From the NCBI RefSeq assembly GCF_019200975.1, contig NZ_JAHTMR010000006.1, positions 62,001 through 126,000 of the forward strand: a DNA stretch of 64,000 bases, given 5' to 3'. Shown here piece by piece: positions 17,538 to 26,910 of this stretch. The position numbers and the translations under genes are program-made. Under the pieces are notes generated by a model. It did not search any database. It had not been told where the DNA came from and worked only from the letters and a program-made list of their open reading frames with translations. The first letter of the stretch is position 1; each line of letters starts with the position of its first letter. Source of the stretch: Pseudomonas sp. PD9R (GTDB lineage Bacteria > Pseudomonadota > Gammaproteobacteria > Pseudomonadales > Pseudomonadaceae).

Positions 17538-18337
17538 TGCGTTCTGTCTGGCTGGCGGTTTTGTTGCTGGCCGTCAGCGGTTCGGTGGCGGCGGTCGAGC
17601 GCGTGGTGAGTCTCGCGCCGTCTCTCTCTGAAATCGTTGTCGAACTGGGTTCAGCCGATCTTTTAGTGGGCGTGCTGGATGCCGGAGAGCGTCCTGCCGA
17701 ACTCAAGGGTTTGCCTTCCGTTGGCCGCTACGGCCAGTTGGACATGGAGCGGCTGCTGAGCCTGAAACCCGATTTGCTGTTGCTCTGGCCCGGCAGCGTC
17801 GGCCCGGCCCAGCGTGAACAGCTCAAGCGTTTGAACATCCCGACCTACGTCGCCGAACCACACAACCTTGAACAACTTACCGTCCAGATAGAGGCGATTG
17901 CCACACAGCTCGGCAGGCCTGAGCGCGGTGTTTCATTGGCCACCGATTTACGTACGCGACTGGAATCGCTGCGCCAGCGCTATCGACGGGATGAGCCGCT
18001 GCGGGTGTTCTATCAAGTATGGGATCGGCCGCTGTATACGGTTGGCGGCGGGCAGATCATCAGCGATGCGCTAGAAGTTTGCGGGGCTCGTAACGTGTTT
18101 GCCGACCTGACGCTGCCAGCACCGCAGGTCAGTGTGGAGGCGGTGTTGCAGCGCAATCCCGAGGTGATTCTGGCCAGTGACCTGGCGCAGCTCGATGCGT
18201 GGAAAGCCTGGCCGCAGGTGACGGCGGTGGCAAAGGGGCAATTGCTGCTGGTGACAGATAAAGGCCTGGAACGGCCGAGCGGCCAGATGATTGAAGCGAC
18301 AGCCAAGCTGTGCCAATTGATCGCGCCTGACCGCTGA
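17537..18337 (+). CDS. btuF: BtuF-like periplasmic cobalamin-binding protein
   Basis: The 266-aa precursor has a signal peptide ([19 protein letters not shown]) and a class III binding-protein fold: VERVVSLAPSLSEIVVELG, LPSVGRYGQLDMERLLSLKPDLLLLW, then a long helix and the second lobe (LRVFYQVWDRPLYTVGGGQI, RNPEVILASD). This matches BtuF/FhuD-type proteins, and the BtuB gene lies next to it in convergent orientation, which favours cobalamin. No btuC or btuD is in the window. The ATG shares one base with the stop of the upstream gene. Confidence 0.85.
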   Translation: MRSVWLAVLLLAVSGSVAAVERVVSLAPSLSEIVVELGSADLLVGVLDAGERPAELKGLPSVGRYGQLDMERLLSLKPDLLLLWPGSVGPAQREQLKRLNIPTYVAEPHNLEQLTVQIEAIATQLGRPERGVSLATDLRTRLESLRQRYRRDEPLRVFYQVWDRPLYTVGGGQIISDALEVCGARNVFADLTLPAPQVSVEAVLQRNPEVILASDLAQLDAWKAWPQVTAVAKGQLLLVTDKGLERPSGQMIEATAKLCQLIAPDR

Positions 18338-18348
18338 GACCGAGTTGC

Positions 18349-18448
18349 GGCCTTCGCGGGCAAGCCTCGCTCCTACAGGGGTTGTGTCGTATTCGATTGT
18401 GGGGGGCACGTAAAACCTGTAGGAGCGAGGCTTGCCCGCGAAGAGGCC
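18349..18448. repeat. REP-type inverted repeat
   Basis: The arms at 18349-18379 and 18416-18448 (core GCGGGCAAGCCTCGCTCC) pair around a 36-base loop. It fills the gap between the convergent btuF and btuB stops. Confidence 0.9.
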
Positions 18449-18472
18449 AGCCCAGACAGAACAAAGGTCGGA

Positions 18473-20356
18473 TCAGATCTCCGGCGTCCACGTCACCCCA
18501 AACATCCACGCCCGACCTTCCTCGCGATAGCCGTACTGAACGTCTTCATGACTGTAAAGCGCCCGGCTGTAACCTTTGTCCAATAGGTTATCGACCTTCA
18601 GCTCCAACGTGATCTCACGATTAAGTTCCCAACTGCTGCGCAACCCCAACAGGGCATAGCCGCCCAGTGGTTGCTGATTATTCAAGTCGTCGTAGCTGCT
18701 GCTCACCGCTTGCCAACTTGCACCGAGGCCGAGGCGGTCGAACTGCCGATCCAGATCCCAGCTCAGCGTGCGACGTGCACGGCGGGCTAACGTGTGGCCA
18801 GTGTCGCGATCCCGTGGATCGATGATCGCCACGCCGAGGTTGCTCTGCCAGTTGAACAACTCCTGTTTCAACGCCGCTTCGAAGCCGTTGATGCGCGCCG
18901 AGGCCACGTTCTCCGGGCGGCTGTTGCTGCCGAAGATAATCGCGTCTTCCAGATCCGTACGGTACAGCGAAGCTTCCAGGCGACTGTTTGCAGTCAGCTG
19001 GCTACGCCATTGCAGTTCATAGCTTTTCGAGGTTTCAGGTTTCAGGTCCGGGTTGCTGAAGTCCGGGTAATACAAGTCGTTGAAGGTCGGCGCGCGGAAG
19101 CCTTCGCTGTAACTGAGCAGCACATCGTTGTCCGGGTTCAGCGGCACAGTGAAAGTGCCGCTCCAGGTATTTTGGCTGCCAAACTGCTGGTTATCGTCAT
19201 GACGCAGGCCCAGTTCGGTGGAGAAACTGTCGGCCTGATAACGATGCTGGATAAACGCCGCGCGGTTCCAGCGACTGTCCTCGTCGAAGTCTGTGCTGCT
19301 GTTGACCCGGTCTTCGTACCAGTCGCCGCCGAGGATCAGGCTGTTGCGCTCGCTGGGCTTCAAGTCGTTCTGCCAGGTCACCGAATCGCGGTAGGTATTA
19401 AATACGCTGCGCTCATCGCTGAGTTTGTCGAGGGTCTTTTCGCGGTTCTCGCTGTGGCCGAATTCGAGGCGGGTTTTCCAGAGGTCATTGACCCGCGCGT
19501 CGACGTAACTGCTGACGCTGCTGACGTCGAACTCACTGTAAGGCTGTTGCTGGACCGACTCGAAGGTGTCCAGGTCAAAGCGGCCGAACGGGTTGTCAAA
19601 CTCGCTTTTACCGCGGTTATCCAGCAGGTTGGCGCCGATTTCGATGTCATCGCTCAGGACGTGGCTCAGGCTCAGGCTCAGGGATTTGTTGCGGTACTCG
19701 TCGTGATCGCTATCGCTGGGGTACGACTCGTGGCTGCGATTGATCCCGGCAGTTTCATCGAGACTGGCGCCGAGGTTGAAGCGGGTTCGTTCATCGCCAC
19801 CGGACAAGCCGAGGCTGCGTTCCCAAGTCTGGTTATTGCCGAAACCCACGTGCAGGCGCGGTTGCAAACCAGGCTCGCCACCGCGACGGGTAAAAATCTG
19901 GATCACCCCGCCAATCGCATCGCTGCCGTAAATCGCCGAACGGGAGCCGCGCAGCACTTCCACGCGCTCGACCTGTTCGATGTTGATGTGTTGCAGGTTG
20001 CTGTCGCCGGAGGTCGAATTGCCGATGCGTTGGCCGTCGACCAGCACCAGGCTCTGGGCCGATTGCGTACCGCGAATGTAAACCCCCGGCAAACTACCGC
20101 GCCCGCCGGTTTGTGAGACTTGCACACCGGGTACACGGCGCAGCAGGTCAGTGACGCTATCGGGTTGCAGGCGATCAATGTCTTCGCGGGTGAACACGGT
20201 GTTGGCGGCGCTGCTGTCGTTACGCGCTTCGACCTGGCGGTTGGCGCTGATCAGCACGTCGGGCAGTTTCAAGGCTTGATCGCGTTCGAAAGTGTCGGCC
20301 AGGGCCGGGCCGGCCGGCAAGAGGGTCAGCGTCAGGGCAAAGGGAGAGAGTTTCAT
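18473..20356 (-). CDS. btuB: BtuB, TonB-dependent cobalamin receptor
   Basis: The 627-aa precursor has a signal peptide (MKLSPFALTLTLLPAGPALA), a TonB-box-like LPDVLISANR at about residues 31-40, the plug domain (TREDIDRLQPDSVTDLLRRV, GVYIRGTQSAQSLVLVDGQR, EVLRGSRSAIYGSDAIGGVI) and a 22-strand-type barrel ending in FGVTWTPEI. The plug signatures are those of BtuB, and length (about 615-640 aa) fits. The neighbouring BtuF-like gene supports cobalamin as substrate. Only 147 bases separate it from dxs upstream, and these are mostly a REP repeat; no cobalamin riboswitch is seen. Confidence 0.92.
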   Translation of the reverse strand: MKLSPFALTLTLLPAGPALADTFERDQALKLPDVLISANRQVEARNDSSAANTVFTREDIDRLQPDSVTDLLRRVPGVQVSQTGGRGSLPGVYIRGTQSAQSLVLVDGQRIGNSTSGDSNLQHINIEQVERVEVLRGSRSAIYGSDAIGGVIQIFTRRGGEPGLQPRLHVGFGNNQTWERSLGLSGGDERTRFNLGASLDETAGINRSHESYPSDSDHDEYRNKSLSLSLSHVLSDDIEIGANLLDNRGKSEFDNPFGRFDLDTFESVQQQPYSEFDVSSVSSYVDARVNDLWKTRLEFGHSENREKTLDKLSDERSVFNTYRDSVTWQNDLKPSERNSLILGGDWYEDRVNSSTDFDEDSRWNRAAFIQHRYQADSFSTELGLRHDDNQQFGSQNTWSGTFTVPLNPDNDVLLSYSEGFRAPTFNDLYYPDFSNPDLKPETSKSYELQWRSQLTANSRLEASLYRTDLEDAIIFGSNSRPENVASARINGFEAALKQELFNWQSNLGVAIIDPRDRDTGHTLARRARRTLSWDLDRQFDRLGLGASWQAVSSSYDDLNNQQPLGGYALLGLRSSWELNREITLELKVDNLLDKGYSRALYSHEDVQYGYREEGRAWMFGVTWTPEI

Positions 20357-20391
20357 GGATGATCCGAAATTTCAGATACGACACAACCCCT

Positions 20392-20491
20392 GTGGAGCTG
20401 CCGAAGGCTGCGATCTTTTGATTTGATTTTTTTCAGATTTGAAGCCGCCGAAGAGCAGGATCAAAAGATCGCAGCCTTCGGCAGCTCCTAC
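20392..20491. repeat. REP-type inverted repeat
   Basis: The arms at 20392-20421 and 20461-20491 (GTGGAGCTGCCGAAGGCTGC and its complement) pair with one mismatch around a T-rich loop. It occupies nearly all of the dxs-btuB gap and may end the dxs transcript. Confidence 0.9.
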
Positions 20492-20503
20492 ATGGGGATC
20501 GGT

Positions 20504-22402
20504 TTACAGGTCGAGCAATTGCAGGCGTTCGCGGATCGAAGCTTCGATCCCGGCCTCGTCCAGCCTGCACTCGGCCAGCATCTGCGCAGGCTTGGCGTGT
20601 TCGACGTAAACGTCCGGCAAGCCCAGATGCAGCATCGACTTGAGGATGTTCTCGCGGGCGAGGAATTCGCTGACCGCACCACCGGCGCCGCCCATGATCG
20701 CGTTCTCTTCGACGGTCACCAGCAGTTCATGGCTGGCAGCGATTTCACGCACCAGTGCTTCGTCCAGAGGTTTGACGAAACGCATGTCGACCACGGTGGC
20801 ATCCAGCGTCTCGGCAACTTTCAGGGCTTCGGCCAGTTGCACGCCAAACACCAGCAGGGCGACCTTGCTGCCCTGGCGACGAACCACGCCTTTGCCGATT
20901 TCAATCGGTTCGAGGTTTTTCTCGATGGTCGCATTCGGGCCGTTGCCGCGCGGGTAACGCACTGCCGCCGGGCCGTTGTACAGATGGCCGGTGCTAAGCA
21001 TTTTACGCAACTCGTTTTCGTCGCTTGGGGTCATCACCAGCATGCCGGGGATGCAACGCAAGAACGACAGGTCGAAGCTGCCCGCGTGGGTCGGGCCGTC
21101 TTCACCCACCAGACCTGCACGGTCGATGGCAAACAGTACGTCGAGGTTCTGCACCGCGACGTCGTGAATCAGTTGGTCGTAACCTCGCTGCAGGAACGTC
21201 GAATAGATCGCCACGACTGGTTTTGCGCCTTCGCAGGCCATGCCGGCAGCGAGGGTCACAGCGTGCTGCTCGGCAATCGCCACGTCGAAGTAGCGCAGCG
21301 GGAAGCGCTCACTGAAGGCCACCAGATCGGAGCCTTCCTTCATTGCCGGGGTAATGCCCACCAGTCGTGGATCGACGGCCGCCATGTCGCACAGCCACTC
21401 GCCGAACACACCGGAATACTTCGGCCCGCTGGCCTTTTTCGGCGCGGCGGCCGGGGCGTCCAGCGGTTCGAGTTTGGTGATGGCGTGGTAACCGATCGGG
21501 TCGACTTCCGCCGGAGCGAAGCCTTTACCTTTCTTGGTGACGATGTGCAGGAACTGCGGGCCCTTCAGATCGCGCATGTTGCGCAGGGTGGCGATCAGGG
21601 TCGGCAAGTCGTGGCCGTCGATCGGGCCGATGTAGTTCCAGCCCAGCTCTTCGAACAGCGTGCCAGGAACCAGCATGCCTTTTGCGTATTCTTCGGTGCG
21701 GCGGGCAATTTCCCAGGCGCCGGGCAGACGCGACAGCACTTTTTTGCTGCCTTCGCGCATGCTCGCGTAGGTGCGGCTGGAGAGGATTTTCGCCAGATAG
21801 TTCGACAGACCGCCGACGTTGCGCGAGATCGACATGTCGTTGTCGTTGAGGATCACCAACATATTGGCGTCCACTTCCGGCGCGTGGTTCAGCGCTTCGA
21901 ACGCCATGCCGGCGGTCAGCGCGCCGTCGCCGATCACCGCGATGGCCTTGCGATCACTGTTCTGCAGGCGGGCGGCAATTGCCATGCCCAGCGCTGCACT
22001 GATCGAGGTGCTGGAGTGACCGACGCCAAAGGTGTCGTACTCGCTCTCGGAGCGACGCGGGAACGCGGCGATGCCGTCCTTCTGACGCAGGGTGCCCATG
22101 CGCTCGCGACGACCGGTGAGGATCTTGTGTGGATAAGCCTGATGACCCACGTCCCACACCAGACGGTCGTCCGGAGTGTCGAAGACGTAATGCAACGCGA
22201 TGGTCAGCTCGATCACGCCCAGGCCTGCACCGAAATGCCCACCGGTCTGGCCGACCGTGTAGAGCAATTCCAGGCGCAACTCATCGGCCAGGGTTTCCAG
22301 CTCGGCTTCGCCTAACCGGCGCAGGCCGTCCGGCGTGTTGGCGCGGTCGAGCAGCGGCGTGTTCGGGCGCTTGCGGGGAATCTCATGAAACGTCGTGGGC
22401 AT
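20504..22402 (-). CDS. dxs: Dxs, 1-deoxy-D-xylulose-5-phosphate synthase
   Basis: The 632-aa thiamine-diphosphate enzyme makes DXP from pyruvate and glyceraldehyde phosphate, the entry to the MEP isoprenoid route. It begins [20 protein letters not shown]. The thiamine site shows [16 protein letters not shown] and [16 protein letters not shown] with the NDNDMSIS metal ligand. Later come the transketolase domain ([19 protein letters not shown]) and the C-terminal domain with [10 protein letters not shown]. It is the last gene of the xseB-ispA-dxs series, 91 bases after ispA. Confidence 0.98.
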   Translation of the reverse strand: MPTTFHEIPRKRPNTPLLDRANTPDGLRRLGEAELETLADELRLELLYTVGQTGGHFGAGLGVIELTIALHYVFDTPDDRLVWDVGHQAYPHKILTGRRERMGTLRQKDGIAAFPRRSESEYDTFGVGHSSTSISAALGMAIAARLQNSDRKAIAVIGDGALTAGMAFEALNHAPEVDANMLVILNDNDMSISRNVGGLSNYLAKILSSRTYASMREGSKKVLSRLPGAWEIARRTEEYAKGMLVPGTLFEELGWNYIGPIDGHDLPTLIATLRNMRDLKGPQFLHIVTKKGKGFAPAEVDPIGYHAITKLEPLDAPAAAPKKASGPKYSGVFGEWLCDMAAVDPRLVGITPAMKEGSDLVAFSERFPLRYFDVAIAEQHAVTLAAGMACEGAKPVVAIYSTFLQRGYDQLIHDVAVQNLDVLFAIDRAGLVGEDGPTHAGSFDLSFLRCIPGMLVMTPSDENELRKMLSTGHLYNGPAAVRYPRGNGPNATIEKNLEPIEIGKGVVRRQGSKVALLVFGVQLAEALKVAETLDATVVDMRFVKPLDEALVREIAASHELLVTVEENAIMGGAGGAVSEFLARENILKSMLHLGLPDVYVEHAKPAQMLAECRLDEAGIEASIRERLQLLDL

Positions 22403-22493
22403 CAGGCGAATCGTTATAGGTATAAAAGATGCGGCAGTTTACCTGATGCTTCGCCCCCTGCCCACGCGTTGGTATTTTTTGACCGATACGCCG

Positions 22494-23381
22494 TCAGCTT
22501 CGGCGTTCGACGATATACCGGGCCAGGTCGCGCAACGGCTCGGCTGCCGCGTCAAACGGTCGCAGCGCGTGCAGTGCCTGATCGCGCAGTTCCAAGGCGT
22601 AGGCCTTGGCGGCGTCGAGGCCGAGCAGGGCCGGGTAGGTCGGCTTGTCGCGGGCAATGTCGGCGCCCTGGCGTTTGCCGAGGGTTTCGGTATCGCTTTC
22701 GACGTCGAGAATGTCGTCCTGAACCTGAAACGCCAGGCCGATGGCCTGTGCATACGTCTGCAACGACTTCAGTTCGTCTTTCTCGGCACGGCCACTGGCC
22801 AGGGCGCCGAGTTTGACGCTGACTTCAATCAGCGCACCGGTCTTGTGCCGGTGCATGTATTCGAGGGCTTTTTGATCGAGTTTCAGACCAACCGAGCCGA
22901 GGTCGATGGCCTGGCCGCCCACCATACCTGCCGGGCCTGCCGCCAATGCCAGGGCGCTGACCATCTGCAGACGGATTTCTGCGTCGGCGTTGCTCAGGCG
23001 CGGGTCGAGCAGGGCGCTGAAGGCCAGGCTCTGCAAACCGTCGCCGGCAAGGATTGCGCAGGCTTCATCGAATTTTTTGTGGGTGGTTGGCTGGCCGCGA
23101 CGCAGGTCGTCGTCGTCCATCGCCGGCAAATCGTCGTGCACCAGCGAGTAAGCATGGATCAGCTCCACCGCACAGGCCGCGCCGTTGGCTTGCTCGGCCT
23201 TGCCGCCGAGCGCTTCGCACGCGGCGTAAGCCAGCAGTGGACGCACGCGCTTGCCGCCGTTCATCACGCTGTAACGCATGGCTTCGTACAAACGCGCCAG
23301 CTCAGGGCCCGGCGCAGTGAACAGGGTTTCCAGGGCCGCGTTGACGCGGGCCTGGCTGGTTGCCGAGTACGCCTCAATCAT
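22494..23381 (-). CDS. ispA: IspA, farnesyl-diphosphate synthase
   Basis: The 295-aa prenyl transferase has the two aspartate-rich motifs that bind Mg-diphosphate: [14 protein letters not shown] (about residues 83-96) and [11 protein letters not shown] (about 222-232), plus [13 protein letters not shown]. It condenses dimethylallyl and isopentenyl diphosphates to farnesyl diphosphate. Its ATG overlaps the xseB stop (4 bp), the conserved arrangement xseB-ispA-dxs in pseudomonads. Confidence 0.97.
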   Translation of the reverse strand: MIEAYSATSQARVNAALETLFTAPGPELARLYEAMRYSVMNGGKRVRPLLAYAACEALGGKAEQANGAACAVELIHAYSLVHDDLPAMDDDDLRRGQPTTHKKFDEACAILAGDGLQSLAFSALLDPRLSNADAEIRLQMVSALALAAGPAGMVGGQAIDLGSVGLKLDQKALEYMHRHKTGALIEVSVKLGALASGRAEKDELKSLQTYAQAIGLAFQVQDDILDVESDTETLGKRQGADIARDKPTYPALLGLDAAKAYALELRDQALHALRPFDAAAEPLRDLARYIVERRS

Positions 23382-23620
23382 TCTGGTTGATCCGCGTCGA
23401 AGGGTTCCTCGGCCAACTCGCCATCACGCTCGAGCAGCACCTGAACCTTTTGCTCGGCCTGGGCCAGCGCCGCCTGGCAATCGCGGGTCAGACCGATGCC
23501 TTGCTCGAAAGCGGTCAGCGAGTCTTCCAGCGACAATTCGCCATTCTCCAGACGCTCGACCAGCGTTTGCAGGTCAGCGAGGGATTGTTCGAAATCCAGT
23601 GCAGCTTTTTTGCGGGCCAT
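23378..23620 (-). CDS. xseB: XseB, exodeoxyribonuclease VII small subunit
   Basis: This 80-aa helical protein has the XseB signatures [20 protein letters not shown] and [21 protein letters not shown]. It binds many-fold to XseA, which is elsewhere, and is needed for single-strand DNA degradation. The start ATG at 23620 ([12 protein letters not shown]) is the only reasonable one. It marks the conserved edge of the region: upstream of it the accessory genes begin. Confidence 0.95.
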   Translation of the reverse strand: MARKKAALDFEQSLADLQTLVERLENGELSLEDSLTAFEQGIGLTRDCQAALAQAEQKVQVLLERDGELAEEPFDADQPE

Positions 23621-23631
23621 GGCGGCGATTT

Positions 23632-23650
23632 CCGGTTGACGTTAAACCGG
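23632..23650 (-). promoter_or_regulatory. Palindrome just upstream of xseB
   Basis: CCGGTT-GACGTTA-AACCGG is a 6-base perfect inverted repeat with a 7-base centre, ending 11 bp before the xseB ATG. It could be an operator or a leader hairpin over the ribosome site. Nothing else supports either. Confidence 0.3.
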
Positions 23651-23731
23651 CGCGACACTAGCAGACATGGGGGTTATCAGCAACGCGCGGGCTGCTTGAG
23701 CTGCTTTATGCAGGTTCTGTCTGACTATGTT

Positions 23732-24331
23732 TTAAAGGCGTTTGAGGATGTGCCGAAATTCTCTAGTGCTTAGAAATAACGGCACAAGTGCAGGCATTTT
23801 GGCCTTCAATTCCAAAACCGCATCAATCATTTTCTTTCGCTCAAGAACCAGCGGTGGGTGCTGTAGCCCGAGTATTCGGATTGTTTCACGTACTCGATGT
23901 TTGTCTGCATCTGACAGTGTCGGCACTGGGCTCAGGTCACCCTTTGTAGATATCGAAAAAAAACTATTGCAGCCGGGTCTAGGTTCGATCGGCAGAATTT
24001 CCGAATCCTTTTTTTGGCCGCAGGTTTTCGAGTTGCTGCTGATGCAGCCGTGCGCGTAGTTTGTGTAGTCGAACGTCAGGTGCGGATGAGCGTTTGTTCC
24101 TCCTTTTGGCTTTATATGCTCCACCTGGCCCTTATCTGCCTGCAATGATGTCTCGCAGTAGGCGCAAAGGCCTGCCTGGATTTTATGCAGGCAGGCTTTG
24201 ACGATTTTTTTATACGGAAGAAAAGCCAGTGTATCGAATTCGTTCGGCCCTGCTCCGGGAGCGGCAGCGGCGTAGTCCGATAGTGCTTTGCTCGCTTCAG
24301 CCGGAACTGGAGCATGAATCAGTTCAATCAT
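23732..24331 (-). CDS. ptuB: PtuB-like HNH endonuclease (TIGR02646-type), Septu defence
   Basis: The start is taken at the ATG at 24331 (MIELIHAPVPAEASK), which overlaps the end of the ATPase gene by 8 bp; ATGs at 24349 and 24358 are alternatives. The 199-aa protein has a CAYC...VEHIKPKG HNH core (about residues 57-77), then YTNYAHGCISSNSKTCGQKK, the zinc knuckle of the TIGR02646 family. In Septu, PtuB is the DNA/RNA-cutting partner of the ATPase PtuA, encoded just before it exactly as here. The gene is visibly AT-richer than xseB. No function has been shown for this pair; the assignment rests on architecture. Confidence 0.8.
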   Translation of the reverse strand: MIELIHAPVPAEASKALSDYAAAAPGAGPNEFDTLAFLPYKKIVKACLHKIQAGLCAYCETSLQADKGQVEHIKPKGGTNAHPHLTFDYTNYAHGCISSNSKTCGQKKDSEILPIEPRPGCNSFFSISTKGDLSPVPTLSDADKHRVRETIRILGLQHPPLVLERKKMIDAVLELKAKMPALVPLFLSTREFRHILKRL

Positions 24332-25631
24332 CCTTTTGACTCTCGGCATGCTCAGCAAGAAAGTCCCAAAGCTCGGCTTCGATTTGTGGGATTTGATAGC
24401 CGGCCTTGTCGAGTTCTGCTTTCAGTTCTTTTGCCTGGGGCTTGTCAGCTTCACCGTCACGGGCGAATTGTTCGTAGGCTTGAGCAGTCTCTGTAATGGG
24501 AATGTCTGGACGCTCAGGCACTTCCATAATGCCCGCAAGAGCGTCTCCGGCTTCTTGCCCAAGGGGACTCATTTTGGGGCGTTCGGCAATCCAGATATCC
24601 TCCTGCCTGTAAATGACCCGAATTTGCTCACGGTTAACGGTTGTCAGTACCTGGGGGCTATGGGTGCTGAGAATGAATTGAATTTTTGGAAAGGCCCTGC
24701 GCAAAGACGCTATGACTTGTTGCTGCCAGGCCGGATGCAGATGCAGGTCCACTTCATCGATCAAAACAATCCCTTCTGTCAGTAGGGAAGCCTGTTCCTT
24801 GAGGTGCCCGTTAAGGCGACTGCAACGGAAGGCCATGTCGGCCGTTAGCGAAATCATGGCCCGTACACCATCGCTCAGGAGGCTTATAGGCAAAAGCCCA
24901 TGGTCTGGATGAGACATCGCGAGTTCTTCATAACTCAAGCTGTAGTGGAAGTTACTCCAACCTTCAGCTTCCAGTACCAAGTTCACGGCGTTCTGAATCC
25001 CGGCAATACGCGGTTTCAAATCTGAATGCTCGTATCCCGGCAGCTCTTGCTGCTGTACCAACGCCAGGGTCGCTTTACTCATCCACTGCTGCATTTGTAC
25101 AAAGTTGGATGCGGAGGAGAGGCAGTCTTCATAGCCCGTGGTTCTACTAGCGCTGACAACCGCTTTGCGCATGCTGTTGTTGTGATTGATCCAAAGTCTG
25201 CCAGCAGGGTAATAACTGACCAGCGGCAAGGCTGTCTTTGCTTCCGAGCGTAATGACTCCTGAAGCTTCTTGCCCCAGTTGGCCAGCGGTGTTGCTTCCT
25301 TAGTTGTTGTTCGACTTTTTGGACCGTGCAATGCCCGCTGCCACTGAATGTCCGGGGCATCCAGAGCGGCATCGATGATGACCGGGAATCGCTGCTCATT
25401 TTCGAAACTATTGTCTAAGCGAACGTAGCGAGCATCTGTGCGCTCGATGTGTTTGGACTTTCCCATGTCAAATGCGCCCACAAAGGGCCCGAGAGCGGTA
25501 GCAATAGCTTCCAGAATCGTGGTTTTGCCTTGCCCGTTACGTGCGGCAATTACCGTCAGTTCAGGATGGAAGTCGATCTCAATGTCTTCAAATCGACGGA
25601 AATCCTTGAGTTTCAGTTTGCGCAATATCAC
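24324..25631 (-). CDS. ptuA: PtuA-like AAA/ABC-type ATPase, Septu defence
   Basis: Translation begins at a GTG (25631) with GAGG upstream. The 435-aa ATPase has a RecF/OLD-like head: KDFRRFEDIEIDFHPELTVI, Walker A ARNGQGKTT (residues 30-38), the signature LLSDGVRAMISLTADMA (about 250), Walker B GIVLIDEVDLHLHP and the switch ILSTHSPQVLTT. A C-terminal tail (about 370-435) is rich in Glu and Lys. With the adjacent HNH protein this is the PtuAB set of the Septu anti-phage system. A retron-associated form exists, but no reverse transcriptase is present here. Confidence 0.82.
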   Translation of the reverse strand: MILRKLKLKDFRRFEDIEIDFHPELTVIAARNGQGKTTILEAIATALGPFVGAFDMGKSKHIERTDARYVRLDNSFENEQRFPVIIDAALDAPDIQWQRALHGPKSRTTTKEATPLANWGKKLQESLRSEAKTALPLVSYYPAGRLWINHNNSMRKAVVSASRTTGYEDCLSSASNFVQMQQWMSKATLALVQQQELPGYEHSDLKPRIAGIQNAVNLVLEAEGWSNFHYSLSYEELAMSHPDHGLLPISLLSDGVRAMISLTADMAFRCSRLNGHLKEQASLLTEGIVLIDEVDLHLHPAWQQQVIASLRRAFPKIQFILSTHSPQVLTTVNREQIRVIYRQEDIWIAERPKMSPLGQEAGDALAGIMEVPERPDIPITETAQAYEQFARDGEADKPQAKELKAELDKAGYQIPQIEAELWDFLAEHAESQKDD

Positions 25632-25744
25632 AGGCTTACCTCTGGTTTTGCCGTCCTCGCCGACGGTTTTTCTGGCCGTAGTTGATCATGAGATGAGCTT
25701 GAGCTCCAGTTGAAATCTTTGTTTGAGAACTGGACGGTTGTTCA

Positions 25745-26887
25745 CTATTGGGAGGGATTCGGATCGTCGATTTTGTATCGCGTACTTCGGCCTCCAGCGG
25801 GTAAGCGTTTCAGGCCACCCTTTTGAAGCAGCTCAGCCAAATGACGGGTTGCCGTGGCCTTGGATACTTTAGCTTCAGCCTGATACTGCGCTGCGCTAAT
25901 GCCATCCACAAAGCTGCGCTCCCCGCCATCAAGCAAGCGATTCAGTACTTTGGTCTGTGCCGCAGACAACTCTGATTCCCGATGCGCCTGCCAGAAACGC
26001 GCCTTACCCAGCACGCTTTCGATCCGCGCCATGGCCTGTTGCAAGCTGCGCAGCAGGGTTTGCAGAAACCATTCCAGCCACTCGGTGATATCCAGCGTGG
26101 CTTTCTGGCAGGTTTCGAGCACTCGATAATAGCCGGACCGGTCTTCGAGAATGCTCGCGGACATGGCATAGAAGCGGATGGCTTGGTCTTCACCCTGAGC
26201 CAATGCCAGATCGGTGATCGTTCGCGTCAGGCGCCCGTTGCCATCGTCGAAAGGGTGCAATGTCACGAACCAGAAGTGCGCGATGCCGGCCCGCAGCAAT
26301 GGATCAAGTCCCGCCTGATTTCGGCTGGCGGTAAACCAGGCGAGGAAGGTGTCGAGCTGTCGCTCAAGGCCCTGACGAGGCGGGGCTTCGAAGTGAACGG
26401 TTGGTCTGTCGAGGCGGCCGGACACCACTTGCATCGGATCATCGCCACGTAACGCACCGACACGGATCGGCCGGGCAGCGAGATCGGTCTCTTGCTCGGG
26501 AAACAGCCATTCGTGCCAATCGAGTAATCGCTCCAGCGTCAGCGGTTCAGCGAAATGCTGAGTGGCGTCGAGCATCAATTGCGCCAACCCTTCACTGCGC
26601 TGGCTGACATTATTGCCATCGACCAGTTCCAGGCCCAGCCGGCGCGCTAATGATGAGCGAACCGAGCCGACATTCAGCTGCTCACCCTCAATAGCGGATG
26701 AGGTCACGATGTTCTGCAGCAGCGCATCCAGTTCGCTCTGAGCGCTCAGCGAATTGCCCACTGAGCTGGCCATGCCCATCAATCGCCCTTGTGCTTGGAC
26801 ACACTCGCGCAAAAACGGCCCCAACCGCTCTGCTTGCCAGTTGAAATTCGGCCAATCGGGCTGCTGCCAGATCCAGTGAGGTGCCAT
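25745..26887 (-). CDS. Fic-family protein (DUF4172, Fic and winged-helix domains)
   Basis: The ATG at 26887 (MAPHWIWQQPDWPNFNWQ) is chosen: it begins the DUF4172 domain, while the longer frame to 26974 would cover operator-like repeats. The protein is 380 aa. SSAIEGEQ (about residues 63-70) is the inhibitory helix motif, so it is an autoinhibited class II Fic. The active site HPFDDGNGRLTR (His211 to Arg222) is intact, which predicts AMP transfer to a target. The last 60 residues (ISAAQYQAEAKVSKATATRH) look like a winged helix. It is upstream of ptuA on the same strand; 113 bp separate them. Confidence 0.88.
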   Translation of the reverse strand: MAPHWIWQQPDWPNFNWQAERLGPFLRECVQAQGRLMGMASSVGNSLSAQSELDALLQNIVTSSAIEGEQLNVGSVRSSLARRLGLELVDGNNVSQRSEGLAQLMLDATQHFAEPLTLERLLDWHEWLFPEQETDLAARPIRVGALRGDDPMQVVSGRLDRPTVHFEAPPRQGLERQLDTFLAWFTASRNQAGLDPLLRAGIAHFWFVTLHPFDDGNGRLTRTITDLALAQGEDQAIRFYAMSASILEDRSGYYRVLETCQKATLDITEWLEWFLQTLLRSLQQAMARIESVLGKARFWQAHRESELSAAQTKVLNRLLDGGERSFVDGISAAQYQAEAKVSKATATRHLAELLQKGGLKRLPAGGRSTRYKIDDPNPSQ

Positions 26888-26910
26888 GAACTCGGTGCTC
26901 TTGGAGTGGG

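Noticed and set aside
20423..22315. Long plus-strand open frame (630 codons) opposite dxs
   Set aside because: It is the antisense of dxs in a high-GC gene; its protein has no recognisable domain and is Gln/His/Arg-rich.
23621..25744. Retron around the ptuAB genes
   Set aside because: No reverse transcriptase gene or msr-msd-like inverted repeat lies within several kb.
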